Below, one piece after another: positions 34,441 to 42,918 of a DNA stretch of 64,000 nt. Made by a program: the position numbers and the translations under genes. Every line of letters starts with the position of its first letter. Within the stretch, counting starts at the first letter, position 1. The DNA comes from Sporisorium sorghi (lineage: Eukaryota; Basidiomycota; Ustilaginomycetes; Ustilaginales; Ustilaginaceae): positions 124,001 to 188,000 of the forward strand of contig JALCCG010000006.1 of the NCBI GenBank assembly GCA_023212695.1, given 5' to 3'. The notes under the pieces are model-generated. The model was not told the DNA's origin, did no database searches, and worked only from the letters and a program-made list of their open reading frames with translations.

Positions 34441-34740
34441 TTAGCAGCTTTTGATGGGTTCGTCATCAATAGGCTCCTCTTCAACTCATGTATTTGAATT
34501 GCTCGGATGTACTCATTATGGGATATGCCTTTGAAGTGTCTGTGTTCCAGTGTATCGAGAGCAGTTTTTATGCGAACATGGCTATTCTGGTACAGTGCGG
34601 TGTCCTAACATTGACTCCGTTCCTTCCCTTGACCCTGGTGCAGATTATCTATCCAAAATCCTTCGCTAAATCGCTCAACAACGAGGTCACCCGATTGCAC
34701 AGGTTCGTGCATAAGAATTTCGTTAACCAACGGCTAACGT
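34441..34740. other. stretch without a recognised gene before the thiamine riboswitch
   Basis: A 109-codon plus-strand frame exists here but has no homology I recognise and runs into the riboswitch. It is probably not a gene. No repeats or RNA motifs were seen. Confidence 0.4.
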
Positions 34741-34769
34741 TTGACACCATCCAAAAACCTATGTACAGT
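34741..34769 (+). promoter_or_regulatory. sigma-A promoter of the thiamine operon
   Basis: TTGACA (34741-34746), 17-nt spacer, TACAGT (34764-34769). Transcription would start about 15 nt before the riboswitch. Confidence 0.8.
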
Positions 34770-34790
34770 AATAGACAAAAGAATAGGAAG

Positions 34791-34879
34791 TCCACTAGGG
34801 GAGCCGTTGGCGGCTGAGACAAGAGTGTATCTTGGACCCTTTGAACCTGATCTAGTTCGTACTAGCGTAGGAAAGTGGA
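34791..34879 (+). promoter_or_regulatory. TPP riboswitch (THI element)
   Basis: P1 pairing TCCAC (34791-34795) / GTGGA (34875-34879). The consensus parts AGGGGAGC, GGCTGAGA (34811-34818), GACCCTTTGAACCTGATC (34835-34852) and GCGTAGGAAAGTGG follow in the right order. This matches the thiamine pyrophosphate aptamer. With the terminator hairpin at 34935 it should stop transcription of the thiamine genes when TPP is abundant. Confidence 0.96.
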
Positions 34880-34934
34880 GCCTTCGTATATAAGGCCTCG
34901 GTACGTTTTTCTATCGTACCCGGGCTTGTTGACG

Positions 34935-34966
34935 AAGCCGCTCCAGTTTTCGGGGGCGGCTTTTTA
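34935..34966 (+). terminator. riboswitch expression-platform terminator
   Basis: Ten-pair stem AAGCCGCTCC/GGGGCGGCTT (one G-U pair) with TTTTT, between the aptamer and tenA. Confidence 0.88.
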
Positions 34967-35034
34967 GCGTTGCCTTGAAGGCTGTGTGCGTAACCGGACT
35001 TCCTGCTTTTCAATTCATGAGAGGTGGGGATAGT

Positions 35035-35721
35035 ATGAGTTTCACGCAAGAGCTTCGCAGGCAGTCGGATGGCATTTTTCAAGCGATTTTTGATCATCCC
35101 TTTGTGAGAGGGATTGCTGCCGGAACATTATCGAGGGAACAACTGATTCACTATGTGAAGCAGGATTTTGAGTATTTAAACGCCTACATGCGGATTTATG
35201 GCATCGCCATATCCAAATCTACCAGCAGGAATGAGATTGCGACTTTTAATGAACAGATTTCTTTTATTCTGAACAGCGAGATTCATCCGCATCAGAACTT
35301 TTGCGCTGCCGCAGGGGTGACCTACGAGGAGCTTCAGGGGTATCCGCTTGCGCCGTCCGCGCATCATTATATCCGTCACATGTTGACGGTGGCGCATGAG
35401 GGCAGTCTTGGCGAGATTATGGCAGTGCTGCTGCCATGTCCCTGGACGTATCTGGAGATTGGCCGCAAGCTGCTGGATGAAGTGAAGGCGGATGAATCTC
35501 ACCCGTTCTATGACTGGATTTATTTTTACGGCAACCGCGGGGAAGAGGCGACGGCGAAGTTTTGTAACGGTGTCGACCTGTGGGCGGAAAGCGCCACAGC
35601 GGCGGAGCGGGAGCGGATGACGGAGCATTTTATGCTGAGCTGCCAGTTGGAGTACATGTTCTGGGACATGGCTTACAAGCAGGAGGAGTGGCCGGTGCAG
35701 ATGCAGGCTGCGGTGCTGTAA
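35035..35721 (+). CDS. tenA: aminopyrimidine aminohydrolase / thiaminase II
   Basis: A 228-residue all-helical TenA protein that hydrolyses aminopyrimidine breakdown products (or thiamine) to hydroxymethylpyrimidine for salvage. Visible are YVKQDFEYLNAYMRIYGIAI, the catalytic cysteine in LLPCPWTYLEIG (about residue 134), and NRGEEATAKFCNGVDLWAES near the C-terminus. The ATG at 35035 has GAGAGGTGGGG upstream. It is the first gene after the TPP riboswitch, followed by thiM, thiD and thiE, which makes a complete salvage pathway for both thiamine moieties. Confidence 0.95.
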   Translation: MSFTQELRRQSDGIFQAIFDHPFVRGIAAGTLSREQLIHYVKQDFEYLNAYMRIYGIAISKSTSRNEIATFNEQISFILNSEIHPHQNFCAAAGVTYEELQGYPLAPSAHHYIRHMLTVAHEGSLGEIMAVLLPCPWTYLEIGRKLLDEVKADESHPFYDWIYFYGNRGEEATAKFCNGVDLWAESATAAERERMTEHFMLSCQLEYMFWDMAYKQEEWPVQMQAAVL

Positions 35722-35770
35722 AGAGTAATGTCTGTAACGATCTAGCATAGATAAGAGAGGCTGAATTCAT

Positions 35771-36607
35771 ATGATGATATGGGAAAAAGAGGTTTCGGCG
35801 CTTTTGAGCAAGGTACAGCAGACAGGCCCCCTCGTTCACAATATGACAAACGTGGTGGTTACGAATTTTACGGCTAACGGCTTGTACGCGCTGGGCGCGT
35901 CGCCGGTAATGGCATATGCGCCGGAGGAAGTGGCGGATATGGCTGCCATCGCGGGTGCCGTGGTGCTAAACATCGGCACGCTGAACCGCGAGCTGGTAGA
36001 CGCGATGATTACCGCCGGGCAATCGGCGAATGCCCATGGCGTACCGGTTCTATTGGACCCGGTCGGTGCGGGCGCGACCTGCTTCCGGACGGAGTCGGCG
36101 CAGCGGATCCTGCGCGAAGTGAAGGTTTCGCTGGTGCGCGGGAACGCGGCTGAAGTGGCTCATCTTGTTGGGGAGGCCCGCGAGATCAAGGGTGTTGACG
36201 CAGGGAGCAGCGGAGATATCGGCAATGCCGAGCTTGCGGTTCGGGCTGCGCGGGAGCTGGACACCATGGTGGTGATCACGGGTAAAGAAGACGTGATCAC
36301 CGACGGGACTGATGTTCGCATCATTACCGGCGGCCATGCGCTGCTCACAAAGGTCACCGGAGCAGGTTGCCTGCTGAACTCGGTGCTGGGTGCTTTTGCC
36401 GCAGTTGAATCCAACCTGCTGCTTGCAGGCACAGCGGGCCTGGCCTTCTATGGCGCAGCCGCCTCCCGGGCAGCGGAGCGTACGGCTGATCTTGGGCCGG
36501 GGAGCTTCCAGATCGCTTTTCTGGATGAGCTGTCCAAGCTTCATCCAGGTTCGCTGCAGGGTTACGCGGCCATCCGTGAAGCTGCTGTATCAGGTGGTGC
36601 GCGATGA
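35771..36607 (+). CDS. thiM: hydroxyethylthiazole kinase
   Basis: A 278-residue ribokinase-like enzyme that phosphorylates the thiazole alcohol for thiamine synthesis. It starts with the substrate motif [36 protein letters not shown], then [13 protein letters not shown]. The ATP and catalytic motif is [16 protein letters not shown], where the family has a Cys in the same position. Its stop overlaps the ATG of thiD (ATGA). Length is usual for ThiM. Confidence 0.96.
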   Translation: MMIWEKEVSALLSKVQQTGPLVHNMTNVVVTNFTANGLYALGASPVMAYAPEEVADMAAIAGAVVLNIGTLNRELVDAMITAGQSANAHGVPVLLDPVGAGATCFRTESAQRILREVKVSLVRGNAAEVAHLVGEAREIKGVDAGSSGDIGNAELAVRAARELDTMVVITGKEDVITDGTDVRIITGGHALLTKVTGAGCLLNSVLGAFAAVESNLLLAGTAGLAFYGAAASRAAERTADLGPGSFQIAFLDELSKLHPGSLQGYAAIREAAVSGGAR

Positions 36608-37800
36608 CAGAGGTTCGCGTACCTCGGGCGTTGACCATTGCCGGATCGGACAGCGGAGGCGGTGCCGGAATCCAGGCGGACCTGAAAACCTTTCAGGAGC
36701 TCGGCGTGTACGGCATGTCGGCTATAACGGCCATTACCGTACAGAATACTATGGGGGTTCATGGCGTCTATCCGCTGCCCCCGGAAGCTGCGGCGGAGCA
36801 GATCGAAGCGGTAGGCTCGGACCTTGGGGTAGACGCATTGAAGACCGGGATGCTGTTTAACGCTGAGATCATCCGTCTTGTTGCTGATCAGATCCATAAA
36901 TTTGGCTGGGAGAAGGTTGTTGTCGATCCGGTGATGATTGCCAAGGGAGGCGCCGAGCTGCTGCAGAACGAAGCGGTGCTTGCAATGAAAGAGCACCTCC
37001 TGCCACTGGCGTTGGTGGTTACCCCTAACATCCCGGAGGCGGAAGTATTGGCAGGGATGCGCATTCGGACGATGGAGGACCGGCGAGAGGCTGCAAGGCG
37101 TATTCATGCGCTCGGTCCGAAGATCGTTGTTATTAAAGGCGGCCATGATGAGGGAGGACCTGACCGAGAAGATAGGGATCACGAAGAAGCCCGGATATAT
37201 GGCATCAGCGCAGGGGCGGATCGGGAAGAGAATTTGGAAGAACATTCGGAAGAACATTCGGACAAATACGTGAAAGAGATTTTGGCAGAACACACAGAAG
37301 AGCAGATGGAAAAACACATGGACAAACACCAGGAGGATCACATAAACGATCACATAAACAATCACATAAACGATCACATGGAAGATATTTTGAAAGAGCA
37401 CACGGAAAAGCACATGGAAGTGCATCTGGATGTTGTGAATGATTCCGATGATCAAGCGAGAACAGCCATGCACCCGGAGAAGTATAGTCACATGAACTCC
37501 CCCATTTTCAAGGCTGTAGGAAATGACAGAGATCTTCAAGTCATCGATCTTATATATGATGGTACTGCCTTCACGGAACTCAGCGGGAAGCGGGTGAATA
37601 CCGTTCATACGCACGGGACCGGCTGCACCTTCTCAGCAGCAATCGCTGCAGGCTTGGCTCAGGGCATGAGCGCATTCGATGCCATTCGAAGCGGGCGCTC
37701 ATTCATTCAGGCGGCCATTGAGGACGGCTTGAACCTGGGGCAAGGACATGGGCCGACAAATCATTGGGCGTATCAACGTCGTCTGGGGGTGCCGCGATGA
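36604..37800 (+). CDS. thiD: hydroxymethylpyrimidine (phosphate) kinase with His/acid-rich insertion
   Basis: A 398-residue ThiD; the usual length is about 265-275. The N-terminal core is normal: [74 protein letters not shown] (residue 182). The C-terminal core resumes at VIDLIYDG (about residue 313) with [15 protein letters not shown], which holds the catalytic Cys. Between them lie about 130 extra residues rich in His, Glu and Asp, with degenerate units such as [21 protein letters not shown] and [12 protein letters not shown]. The insert is in frame in the operon, so the enzyme is probably still active. It overlaps thiM and thiE by ATGA junctions. Confidence 0.93.
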   Translation: MTEVRVPRALTIAGSDSGGGAGIQADLKTFQELGVYGMSAITAITVQNTMGVHGVYPLPPEAAAEQIEAVGSDLGVDALKTGMLFNAEIIRLVADQIHKFGWEKVVVDPVMIAKGGAELLQNEAVLAMKEHLLPLALVVTPNIPEAEVLAGMRIRTMEDRREAARRIHALGPKIVVIKGGHDEGGPDREDRDHEEARIYGISAGADREENLEEHSEEHSDKYVKEILAEHTEEQMEKHMDKHQEDHINDHINNHINDHMEDILKEHTEKHMEVHLDVVNDSDDQARTAMHPEKYSHMNSPIFKAVGNDRDLQVIDLIYDGTAFTELSGKRVNTVHTHGTGCTFSAAIAAGLAQGMSAFDAIRSGRSFIQAAIEDGLNLGQGHGPTNHWAYQRRLGVPR

Positions 37801-38456
37801 CAGGGAGAATCGCACCCGAGATGATGAGACAGCATTTGCGAATGTACCTCGTGCTCGGCAGCGTGAACTGCATCGCAGAACCCGAATGGGTTGTTCAGGA
37901 AGCCATAGTCGGCGGTGCGACCATGGTCCAGTTCCGGGAAAAGGGGCGAGCTGCGCTTACTGGCGAGTCGAGGATTCAGCTGGCGCGCCGAATCCGGAAT
38001 CTGTGCCGCCAGGCCGGTGTTCCGTTCATCGTCAATGACGATGTGGGGCTGGCACTTAAGCTGAACGCCAACGGCGTGCACATCGGCCAGGACGACGAAT
38101 CTGCGGCTTCCGTCCGTGAGCGGATCGGTAAGCGGATTCTTGGTATCTCCGCGCATACAATAGAAGAAGCTCGCCGGGCGATCCTCCACGGCGCCGATTA
38201 CATCGGTGTCGGTCCGATCTATCCGACCGTCTCGAAGGAGGATGCCAAACCGGTGCAGGGCCCAGGACTTCTGCGGGCCATGCGCGCAGCCGGAATCGAT
38301 ATGCCGATCGTTGGGATCGGCGGGATAACGGCAGAGAAGGCGGAAGAAGTGGTTGGAGCGGGAGCCGATGGTGTTGCCGTGATATCCGCCGTGACTGCTG
38401 CAGGGTCTGTTCGGGATGCAGCTGCCAGCATCAGAGCCAAGGCGGATGTTATCTAG
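37797..38456 (+). CDS. thiE: thiamine-phosphate synthase
   Basis: A 219-residue TIM-barrel enzyme that joins hydroxymethylpyrimidine pyrophosphate and thiazole phosphate to thiamine phosphate. Motifs: GGATMVQFREKG (substrate Arg/Glu), VPFIVNDDVGLALKLNANGV, HIGQDDE, GISAHTIEEARRAILHGADY, IGVGPIYPTVSKEDAKP, VGIGGITAEKAEEVVGAGAD. The ATG at 37797 overlaps the thiD stop. It is the last gene of the TPP-controlled operon. Confidence 0.96.
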   Translation: MTGRIAPEMMRQHLRMYLVLGSVNCIAEPEWVVQEAIVGGATMVQFREKGRAALTGESRIQLARRIRNLCRQAGVPFIVNDDVGLALKLNANGVHIGQDDESAASVRERIGKRILGISAHTIEEARRAILHGADYIGVGPIYPTVSKEDAKPVQGPGLLRAMRAAGIDMPIVGIGGITAEKAEEVVGAGADGVAVISAVTAAGSVRDAAASIRAKADVI

Positions 38457-38532
38457 AATCGAACCGGAGACGAGGCATTCCATTATTAAAGCGTAGTGTG
38501 GGTCGGCACAATCCACCGAAAGATGCAGATGT

Positions 38533-38627
38533 CATATTTTGACTAATGACAATGATATCCAAAATATGATAAAGTTTGTTTATTCCGTCTCCGACGGAAT
38601 ATCGTCCGTTCGGAGTGGACAATAAAC
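38533..38627 (+). promoter_or_regulatory. promoter region and compact three-way-junction leader
   Basis: TTGACT at 38539-38544 and a TATGAT-like box near 38565 lie within an inverted repeat CATATTTT (38533-38540) / AAAATATG (38561-38568). The start of the transcript can fold as GTTTA/TAAAC (38578-38582, 38623-38627), enclosing TTCCGTC/GACGGAA (38583-38599) and a second hairpin GTCC/GGAC (38604-38620). The leader ends 28 nt before the symporter ATG. It matches no riboswitch class I know. Confidence 0.45.
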
Positions 38628-38654
38628 GAAAAAACATCTGTAGGTGATCGTGAC

Positions 38655-39827
38655 ATGAACATGAAAAAACTCGGCTTACTGCCGAAAATCCTGATTGCCA
38701 TTATCCTAGGTATTGTGATCGGCTCATTATCGCCGGAATGGCTGGTTGCATCCCTGGCTACGTTTAGCGGGTTGTTCGGGAACTTCCTTGGTTTTGCTAT
38801 TCCATTAATTATTATCGGATTCATTGCTCCCGGAATCGGAGAGCTCGGAAAAGGAGCAGGTCGTCTGTTAGGTGTCACTACCGGGCTTGCGTATATCTCC
38901 ACGGTTCTAGCCGGTCTGTTAGCGTTTGTAGCAGCGACATTATTGTATCCGCATGTGCTGGAGGTTGGCGGCCTGATCAATTCCTATACCAATCCGGAAG
39001 AGGCGTTGCTGGAACCTTTTTTCAAGGTGGAGATGCCTCCCGTATTCGGCGTTATGACGGCTCTGCTGCTGGCCTTCACGCTCGGGCTGGGCGCGGCTGT
39101 TATCAAGGGACAAGCTTTGCAGAAGGTGATGGTGGATTTCCGGGAGATTGTTGAGAAGCTGATCGCCTCGGTCATCATTCCGCTGCTGCCGTATCATATT
39201 TTGTGCGTGTTTGCCAATTTGACCTATGGCGGTCAAGTGACGATGATCCTGTCGGTATTCGCTAAAGTATTCATTATGATCATTGCGCTGCACGTGCTTT
39301 TCCTGGTCATACAATATTTCGTTGCAGGTCAAGTCGCGCGCAAGAATCCGTTTACCCTGCTGAAGAACATGGTGCCGGCCTATTTTACGGCTATAGGTAC
39401 TCAATCCTCGGCTGCGGCCATTCCGGTTACGCTGCGTCAAACCAAGCTGAACGGGGTCCGTGGGAAGGTGGCTGATTTTGTTATCCCATTGTGTGCAACC
39501 ATTCACCTCTCCGGCAGTACGATTACGCTGGTAAGCTGCTCCATGGCGGTTATGCTGCTCACGGGTATGCCAGCTTCCATCGGGACGATGTTCCCGTTCA
39601 TCCTGATGCTCGGGATTACGATGGTCGCCGCTCCCGGCGTTCCTGGAGGTGCTGTTATGGCAGCTTTGGGTTTGCTCGAGTCGATGCTGGGTTTCGATAC
39701 AACGCTGACCTCGCTCATGATTGCCCTTTATATTGCGCAAGACAGCTTCGGCACAGCCTGTAACGTAACAGGAGATGGAGCGATTGCCGTGATCACGGAC
39801 GGCGTGAGCAGGTCGGAACCTGCGTAG
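38655..39827 (+). CDS. dicarboxylate/amino acid:cation symporter (DAACS family)
   Basis: A 390-residue inner-membrane symporter. Family marks are ALPLIIIGF-like text in helix 2 (FLGFAIPLIIIGFIAPGIGE), the serine-rich hairpin motif FTAIGTQSSAAAIPVTLRQT, ATIHLSGSTITL, and the substrate/cation motif AAPGVPGGAV with LYIAQDSFGTACNVTGDGAI at the end, where Asp and Asn bind substrate and sodium. Likely substrates are C4-dicarboxylates, serine/threonine or glutamate. It stands alone behind a structured leader. Confidence 0.9.
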   Translation: MNMKKLGLLPKILIAIILGIVIGSLSPEWLVASLATFSGLFGNFLGFAIPLIIIGFIAPGIGELGKGAGRLLGVTTGLAYISTVLAGLLAFVAATLLYPHVLEVGGLINSYTNPEEALLEPFFKVEMPPVFGVMTALLLAFTLGLGAAVIKGQALQKVMVDFREIVEKLIASVIIPLLPYHILCVFANLTYGGQVTMILSVFAKVFIMIIALHVLFLVIQYFVAGQVARKNPFTLLKNMVPAYFTAIGTQSSAAAIPVTLRQTKLNGVRGKVADFVIPLCATIHLSGSTITLVSCSMAVMLLTGMPASIGTMFPFILMLGITMVAAPGVPGGAVMAALGLLESMLGFDTTLTSLMIALYIAQDSFGTACNVTGDGAIAVITDGVSRSEPA

Positions 39828-39843
39828 CATGCTGTACGTTAAG

Positions 39844-39883
39844 AGCCAGTTCAACACCTATTCGTGTGTTGGGCTGGTTTTTT
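39844..39883 (+). terminator. symporter terminator
   Basis: Stem GCCAG...CAACAC/GTGTTG...CTGG with a 6-nt loop, then TTTTTTT. Confidence 0.9.
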
Positions 39884-40102
39884 TGTGGCATCGATGGCTT
39901 ATGGCGGACGTTGGATTTTTTTTCGGTAAAATTAGAGGGGTTGAGGATGTTGGAGGGGAAAATTTTATGGATAATCTCGCTGACAGTTAACTTGTAAAAT
40001 TACGAAAGAAGAAAGCAATGCATCCCATCTAGCATCAAATAATTTCACTAAATCATAGAGCGGTTGCAAGCGGTGTTTTTATGAAGAGGAGAACAACCTA
40101 TT
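39884..40102. other. intergenic region
   Basis: No ORF. Contains GAGGAG before the ATG at 40103. Confidence 0.3.
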
Positions 40103-40408
40103 ATGAAAAAGAAAATATCTCTGTCTTTATCCGTTATTTTGTTAGTAGCGATGCTGGCATTTTCCCCTTGGATCACGGAGTCTTTCGCAAAGACAAGAGC
40201 CATGACAGACTTTGAGAAGAAATGGGAAAGTACCTCGGACGGTTGTGGATTTAATTGCTCGGGCTGCGGGTTTTTAAGTTCCAAGAAGGTGATGTTTGGC
40301 CGGAACGTGGAGTTGGCATTTGCTTGCGGTCTATCTCCAACAACGAACGGAGAAATGGAGAAAACGAACGGCAAGTTTTTCGTTTCGTTTTTGGGGACTG
40401 TGCATTGA
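40103..40408 (+). CDS. small secreted peptide with CGFNCSGCGF motif
   Basis: A 101-residue precursor with a clear signal peptide (KKKISLSLSVILLVAMLAFS, cleavage near ESFA at residue 29). The mature part of about 70 residues contains a tight cysteine cluster, DGCGFNCSGCGFL, and one further Cys at VELAFACGL. GAGGAG is placed before the ATG. It could be a secreted effector, a peptide antibiotic or a structural peptide. No modification or transport genes are beside it. The family is not recognised. Confidence 0.65.
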   Translation: MKKKISLSLSVILLVAMLAFSPWITESFAKTRAMTDFEKKWESTSDGCGFNCSGCGFLSSKKVMFGRNVELAFACGLSPTTNGEMEKTNGKFFVSFLGTVH

Positions 40409-40588
40409 CTTAAGGATTATCGCGCTATAACTTCCAAGCAGAATCTAATAGACTTAATAATAGGAAGAAATGACTATATCACGATATGGTGTATGTGTAT
40501 CATGGACATATGAAGGACCTCAGAACCTTTTCCAGTTATTTGAAATGAAGTAAAATTACTAGTTAACAAATGACGAAGAGGTTGACTT

Positions 40589-41680
40589 ATGACCAAGATA
40601 CTTGTGCCTCCTGAGGTGCTGCTCGCAGTGTCGGATCAATTTGATAGAGCCTCCGATCAACTGGAAACCAATAAAAATACTTTGAATCAACAGATCCAGA
40701 TGCTGGTATCCTGTTGGGATGGCACGACGTGTTCTCGTTTTTATTATGATTTCCAGCAAGCTTACCGAGACATGAAGTTGACGATTGAGCACATGCAGGT
40801 GACCAGTCAGGAATTGAAGAGAATCGCCTATAGATTCATGCAGGTGGATAACGAGGCAGACCATACAGATCCCAGATGTTTGGCTCCACAACTAGTGTTC
40901 CCAGACGGGATGAGCGAAGTCCATTCTGGGAAGGGGATGGAGGAAAAGTCGTTTGGAGATCAACTGAAGGATCTGGGCGATGAAGCAAAAGCCTTCGCGG
41001 AGGGAGCCAAATCAGGGGCAACTGCGCTTTGGAGCTCGGTTAAAGATACGGCAAACTCCTTGATTGAGGACCCAATTGGCACCGGTAAGCAGATGGCGTA
41101 CGATGCTACGGTCGGAACGGCTGAGGAGATCGTGAATACGACTGTATGGGGTGCCAAAATGGCATTTGATGTCGGGGATACCCGAGAAAAATTCGATGAG
41201 AGGATACAGACTGAGCAAGAGCGAATGAATGAGATGGGGATGTCGACCTATCTTGGGCAGCAGGGTGCCCTAATCCTTGGCGGCGTTGCTCTTAACCGGG
41301 TTGGGGTGAAGAAGACGCCTAATCTTAGGCATGATGCGGGTGGAGATGGCGGTAGGGGAGAGAACATTGGTGTCAGGGTTAGTAGTGATACTATTATTAA
41401 CTCAGCAACACAGGCTAAAAAGGGTGGAGAGACTGTTGCAGGACATGCTCTACAAAAACATGCAGGAAGAAATCCTGATATTTGGGGCAAAGTTAAGGGT
41501 GGCTCAGACCAAATTAATCAGACAGCACAGAAGCATTTGGAGGACATTATTGATGCCCCAGGAGATTTTGTTACAGTTACAAACGATAGGGGAATCACAT
41601 TCCTAGAAAAGAAATTGCCTGATGGTCGGGGAGTAAGACTCAATCAAGACGGAACATTTAAGGGCTTTATTGACCAATAA
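40589..41680 (+). CDS. WXG100-type secreted effector with BECR-like RNase toxin domain
   Basis: A 363-residue protein. Residues 1-95 are a WXG100 hairpin (KILVPPEVLL start, turn W43-D44-G45), clearly paralogous to the protein at 18868. Residues about 145-240 are the same kind of pre-toxin region (DPIGTGKQMAYDATVGTAEE, then IVNTTVWGAKM). The last 85 residues are unrelated to the paralogue: GHALQKHAGRNPDIWGKVKG, HLEDIIDAPGDF, FLEKKLPDGRGVRLNQDG, a pattern I associate with BECR-fold RNase toxins (inference). It should be secreted by a type VII system. An immunity candidate follows. Confidence 0.82.
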   Translation: MTKILVPPEVLLAVSDQFDRASDQLETNKNTLNQQIQMLVSCWDGTTCSRFYYDFQQAYRDMKLTIEHMQVTSQELKRIAYRFMQVDNEADHTDPRCLAPQLVFPDGMSEVHSGKGMEEKSFGDQLKDLGDEAKAFAEGAKSGATALWSSVKDTANSLIEDPIGTGKQMAYDATVGTAEEIVNTTVWGAKMAFDVGDTREKFDERIQTEQERMNEMGMSTYLGQQGALILGGVALNRVGVKKTPNLRHDAGGDGGRGENIGVRVSSDTIINSATQAKKGGETVAGHALQKHAGRNPDIWGKVKGGSDQINQTAQKHLEDIIDAPGDFVTVTNDRGITFLEKKLPDGRGVRLNQDGTFKGFIDQ

Positions 41681-41694
41681 AAGGAGTGGATAGT

Positions 41695-42192
41695 TTGGAG
41701 AACCTTGAAATAATACTAGAGGACATCCGAAAAAATGAGTTAGATAGGTTAGTATCTGATGAACTTAAAATTAACTCGTCAGAAGTTAAGTCTTCCCATT
41801 TCTTTGACAACATCAGTGGAGCAGATTTTGAATTCCATCAAATCAAAAGTCTCATGGATGTGCTTTCACCGATTGGAACGGGAAATGTGTTTCTGAACCA
41901 AATGGAAATAGGATGTAGCTTAAAAGATGTGATGATAATATTTTCCTTTGATGAAGAATTTGGAGATATTACATTTAATTTTCCGGAGAATGAGCTATTT
42001 GATGGAAAAAGTTCGGATGTAAGGCTAAAAGCCAAAAAAATATTAGAATCTCTTGTGGTTCTGAGAGATAAATTCGATATTCCAAAAATCAGAATCGGTT
42101 TTGAGCCTGCATCTGACGATGATACTTGCCTAGTGGAGATTGGTCGGGAAGCAGTTGATCTAGAAAGTGCAGTAGAACTTATTTTTAGATAG
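41695..42192 (+). CDS. immunity protein candidate for the second WXG100 effector
   Basis: A 165-residue acidic protein. The TTG at 41695 has AAGGAG 8 nt upstream, 14 bp after the effector stop; a GTG at 41686 sits inside that ribosome binding site and is unlikely. It contains EIGCSLKDVMIIFSFDEEFG, DITFNFPENELF and LVEIGREAVDLESAVELIF. No similarity to the immunity candidate at 19852 is visible, which fits the different toxin domain it would have to block. Confidence 0.7.
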   Translation: MENLEIILEDIRKNELDRLVSDELKINSSEVKSSHFFDNISGADFEFHQIKSLMDVLSPIGTGNVFLNQMEIGCSLKDVMIIFSFDEEFGDITFNFPENELFDGKSSDVRLKAKKILESLVVLRDKFDIPKIRIGFEPASDDDTCLVEIGREAVDLESAVELIFR

Positions 42193-42246
42193 TACCCAAC
42201 TCCTTAAGGAGCGCAACTTCGAGCACATAGCTGTCAGAGCCGGAAG

Positions 42247-42287
42247 AAAAAAGAGATTCCCATCAATTGAGGAATCTCTTTTTTCAT
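42247..42287. terminator. bidirectional terminator
   Basis: Stem AAAAAGAGATTCC/GGAATCTCTTTTTT with A-runs and T-runs on each side. It serves the immunity gene and the convergent XRE gene. Confidence 0.9.
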
Positions 42288-42296
42288 GTATGCTAT

Positions 42297-42617
42297 CTAA
42301 TTCCGATATAACTCCTTAAGGATGTTCAATCCTTTTAATTGGTTTTCCTCATCCTGCTGCAATAGCAGCGAGTTAATTTCAAGGATAATGTCATTATCTT
42401 TTTTACCTAGTGACATAAAGTCAAAGAAGTCGATATTTAGCGCTGTTGTAATTTTTTCGAGGGTTTGAACAGTGAAATTGCCTTCTCCTCTTTCCAGCCT
42501 GCCTATATAGCTAAATGAGGACCCGATTTTCTCGGCAAGCTCCTCTTGAGTTAAGTTCTGGTTTTTTCTGATTTCTCGTATAGCAATGCCCAATCTCTCT
42601 GTAACCGATTTATGCAT
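42297..42617 (-). CDS. XRE-family regulator, SinR-like layout
   Basis: A 106-residue protein with an N-terminal Cro/C1 HTH (LGIAIREIRKNQNLTQEELA, SSFSYIGRLERGEGNFTVQT) and a short C-terminal helical region (IILEINSLLLQQDEENQLKG, LNILKELYRN) that may mediate dimerisation. It is divergent from the quorum-sensing receptor gene. Between them lie direct repeats that could be its operators. Its regulon is unknown, but position suggests the receptor gene or itself. Confidence 0.88.
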   Translation of the reverse strand: MHKSVTERLGIAIREIRKNQNLTQEELAEKIGSSFSYIGRLERGEGNFTVQTLEKITTALNIDFFDFMSLGKKDNDIILEINSLLLQQDEENQLKGLNILKELYRN

Positions 42618-42678
42618 ACATGTATCGACTCCTCTTATATATGAAGTGTAGACAAAAGGAAGTTAATATTGGAGTCAC

Positions 42679-42722
42679 TAAAAGTTTCATTTTATATTAA
42701 TTATTGTCCTTAAAAGTTTCAT
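42679..42722. promoter_or_regulatory. two direct repeats TAAAAGTTTCAT, operator candidate
   Basis: TAAAAGTTTCAT occurs at 42679-42690 and 42711-42722, 32 bp apart (about three helix turns), in the divergent region between the XRE gene and the receptor gene. Confidence 0.6.
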
Positions 42723-42820
42723 ATGGTAAATTGTAAATATATTCTAGTATGAGAGGTGACAACAAAAGTTATTCTTTTTACAAGTGAGTTATGTGTGCAA
42801 CGCATAGATTTTTGCATTAA

Positions 42821-42849
42821 TTGACAGGTGTTCGATTCATCTATACTAT
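42821..42849 (+). promoter_or_regulatory. sigma-A promoter of the quorum-sensing cassette
   Basis: TTGACA (42821-42826), 17-nt spacer, TACTAT (42844-42849). Just upstream is an imperfect dyad GTGCAACGCATAGATTTTTGCA that may bind the receptor. Confidence 0.75.
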
Positions 42850-42918
42850 TACTATTGATTCTAAAACCAAATTATGGATGTTCCAAAGCGAGAATATTCT
42901 TATTGGAGGTTGTTTGAA

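Noticed and set aside
34488..34817. 109-codon plus-strand ORF before the thiamine operon
   Set aside because: It runs into the TPP aptamer, has no ribosome binding site or recognisable domain, and overlaps the operon promoter.
36562..37614. 350-codon minus-strand ORF opposite thiD
   Set aside because: It reads through the complement of the His/acid-rich repeat (VFFHLLF and similar) and has no domain; thiD is the real gene.
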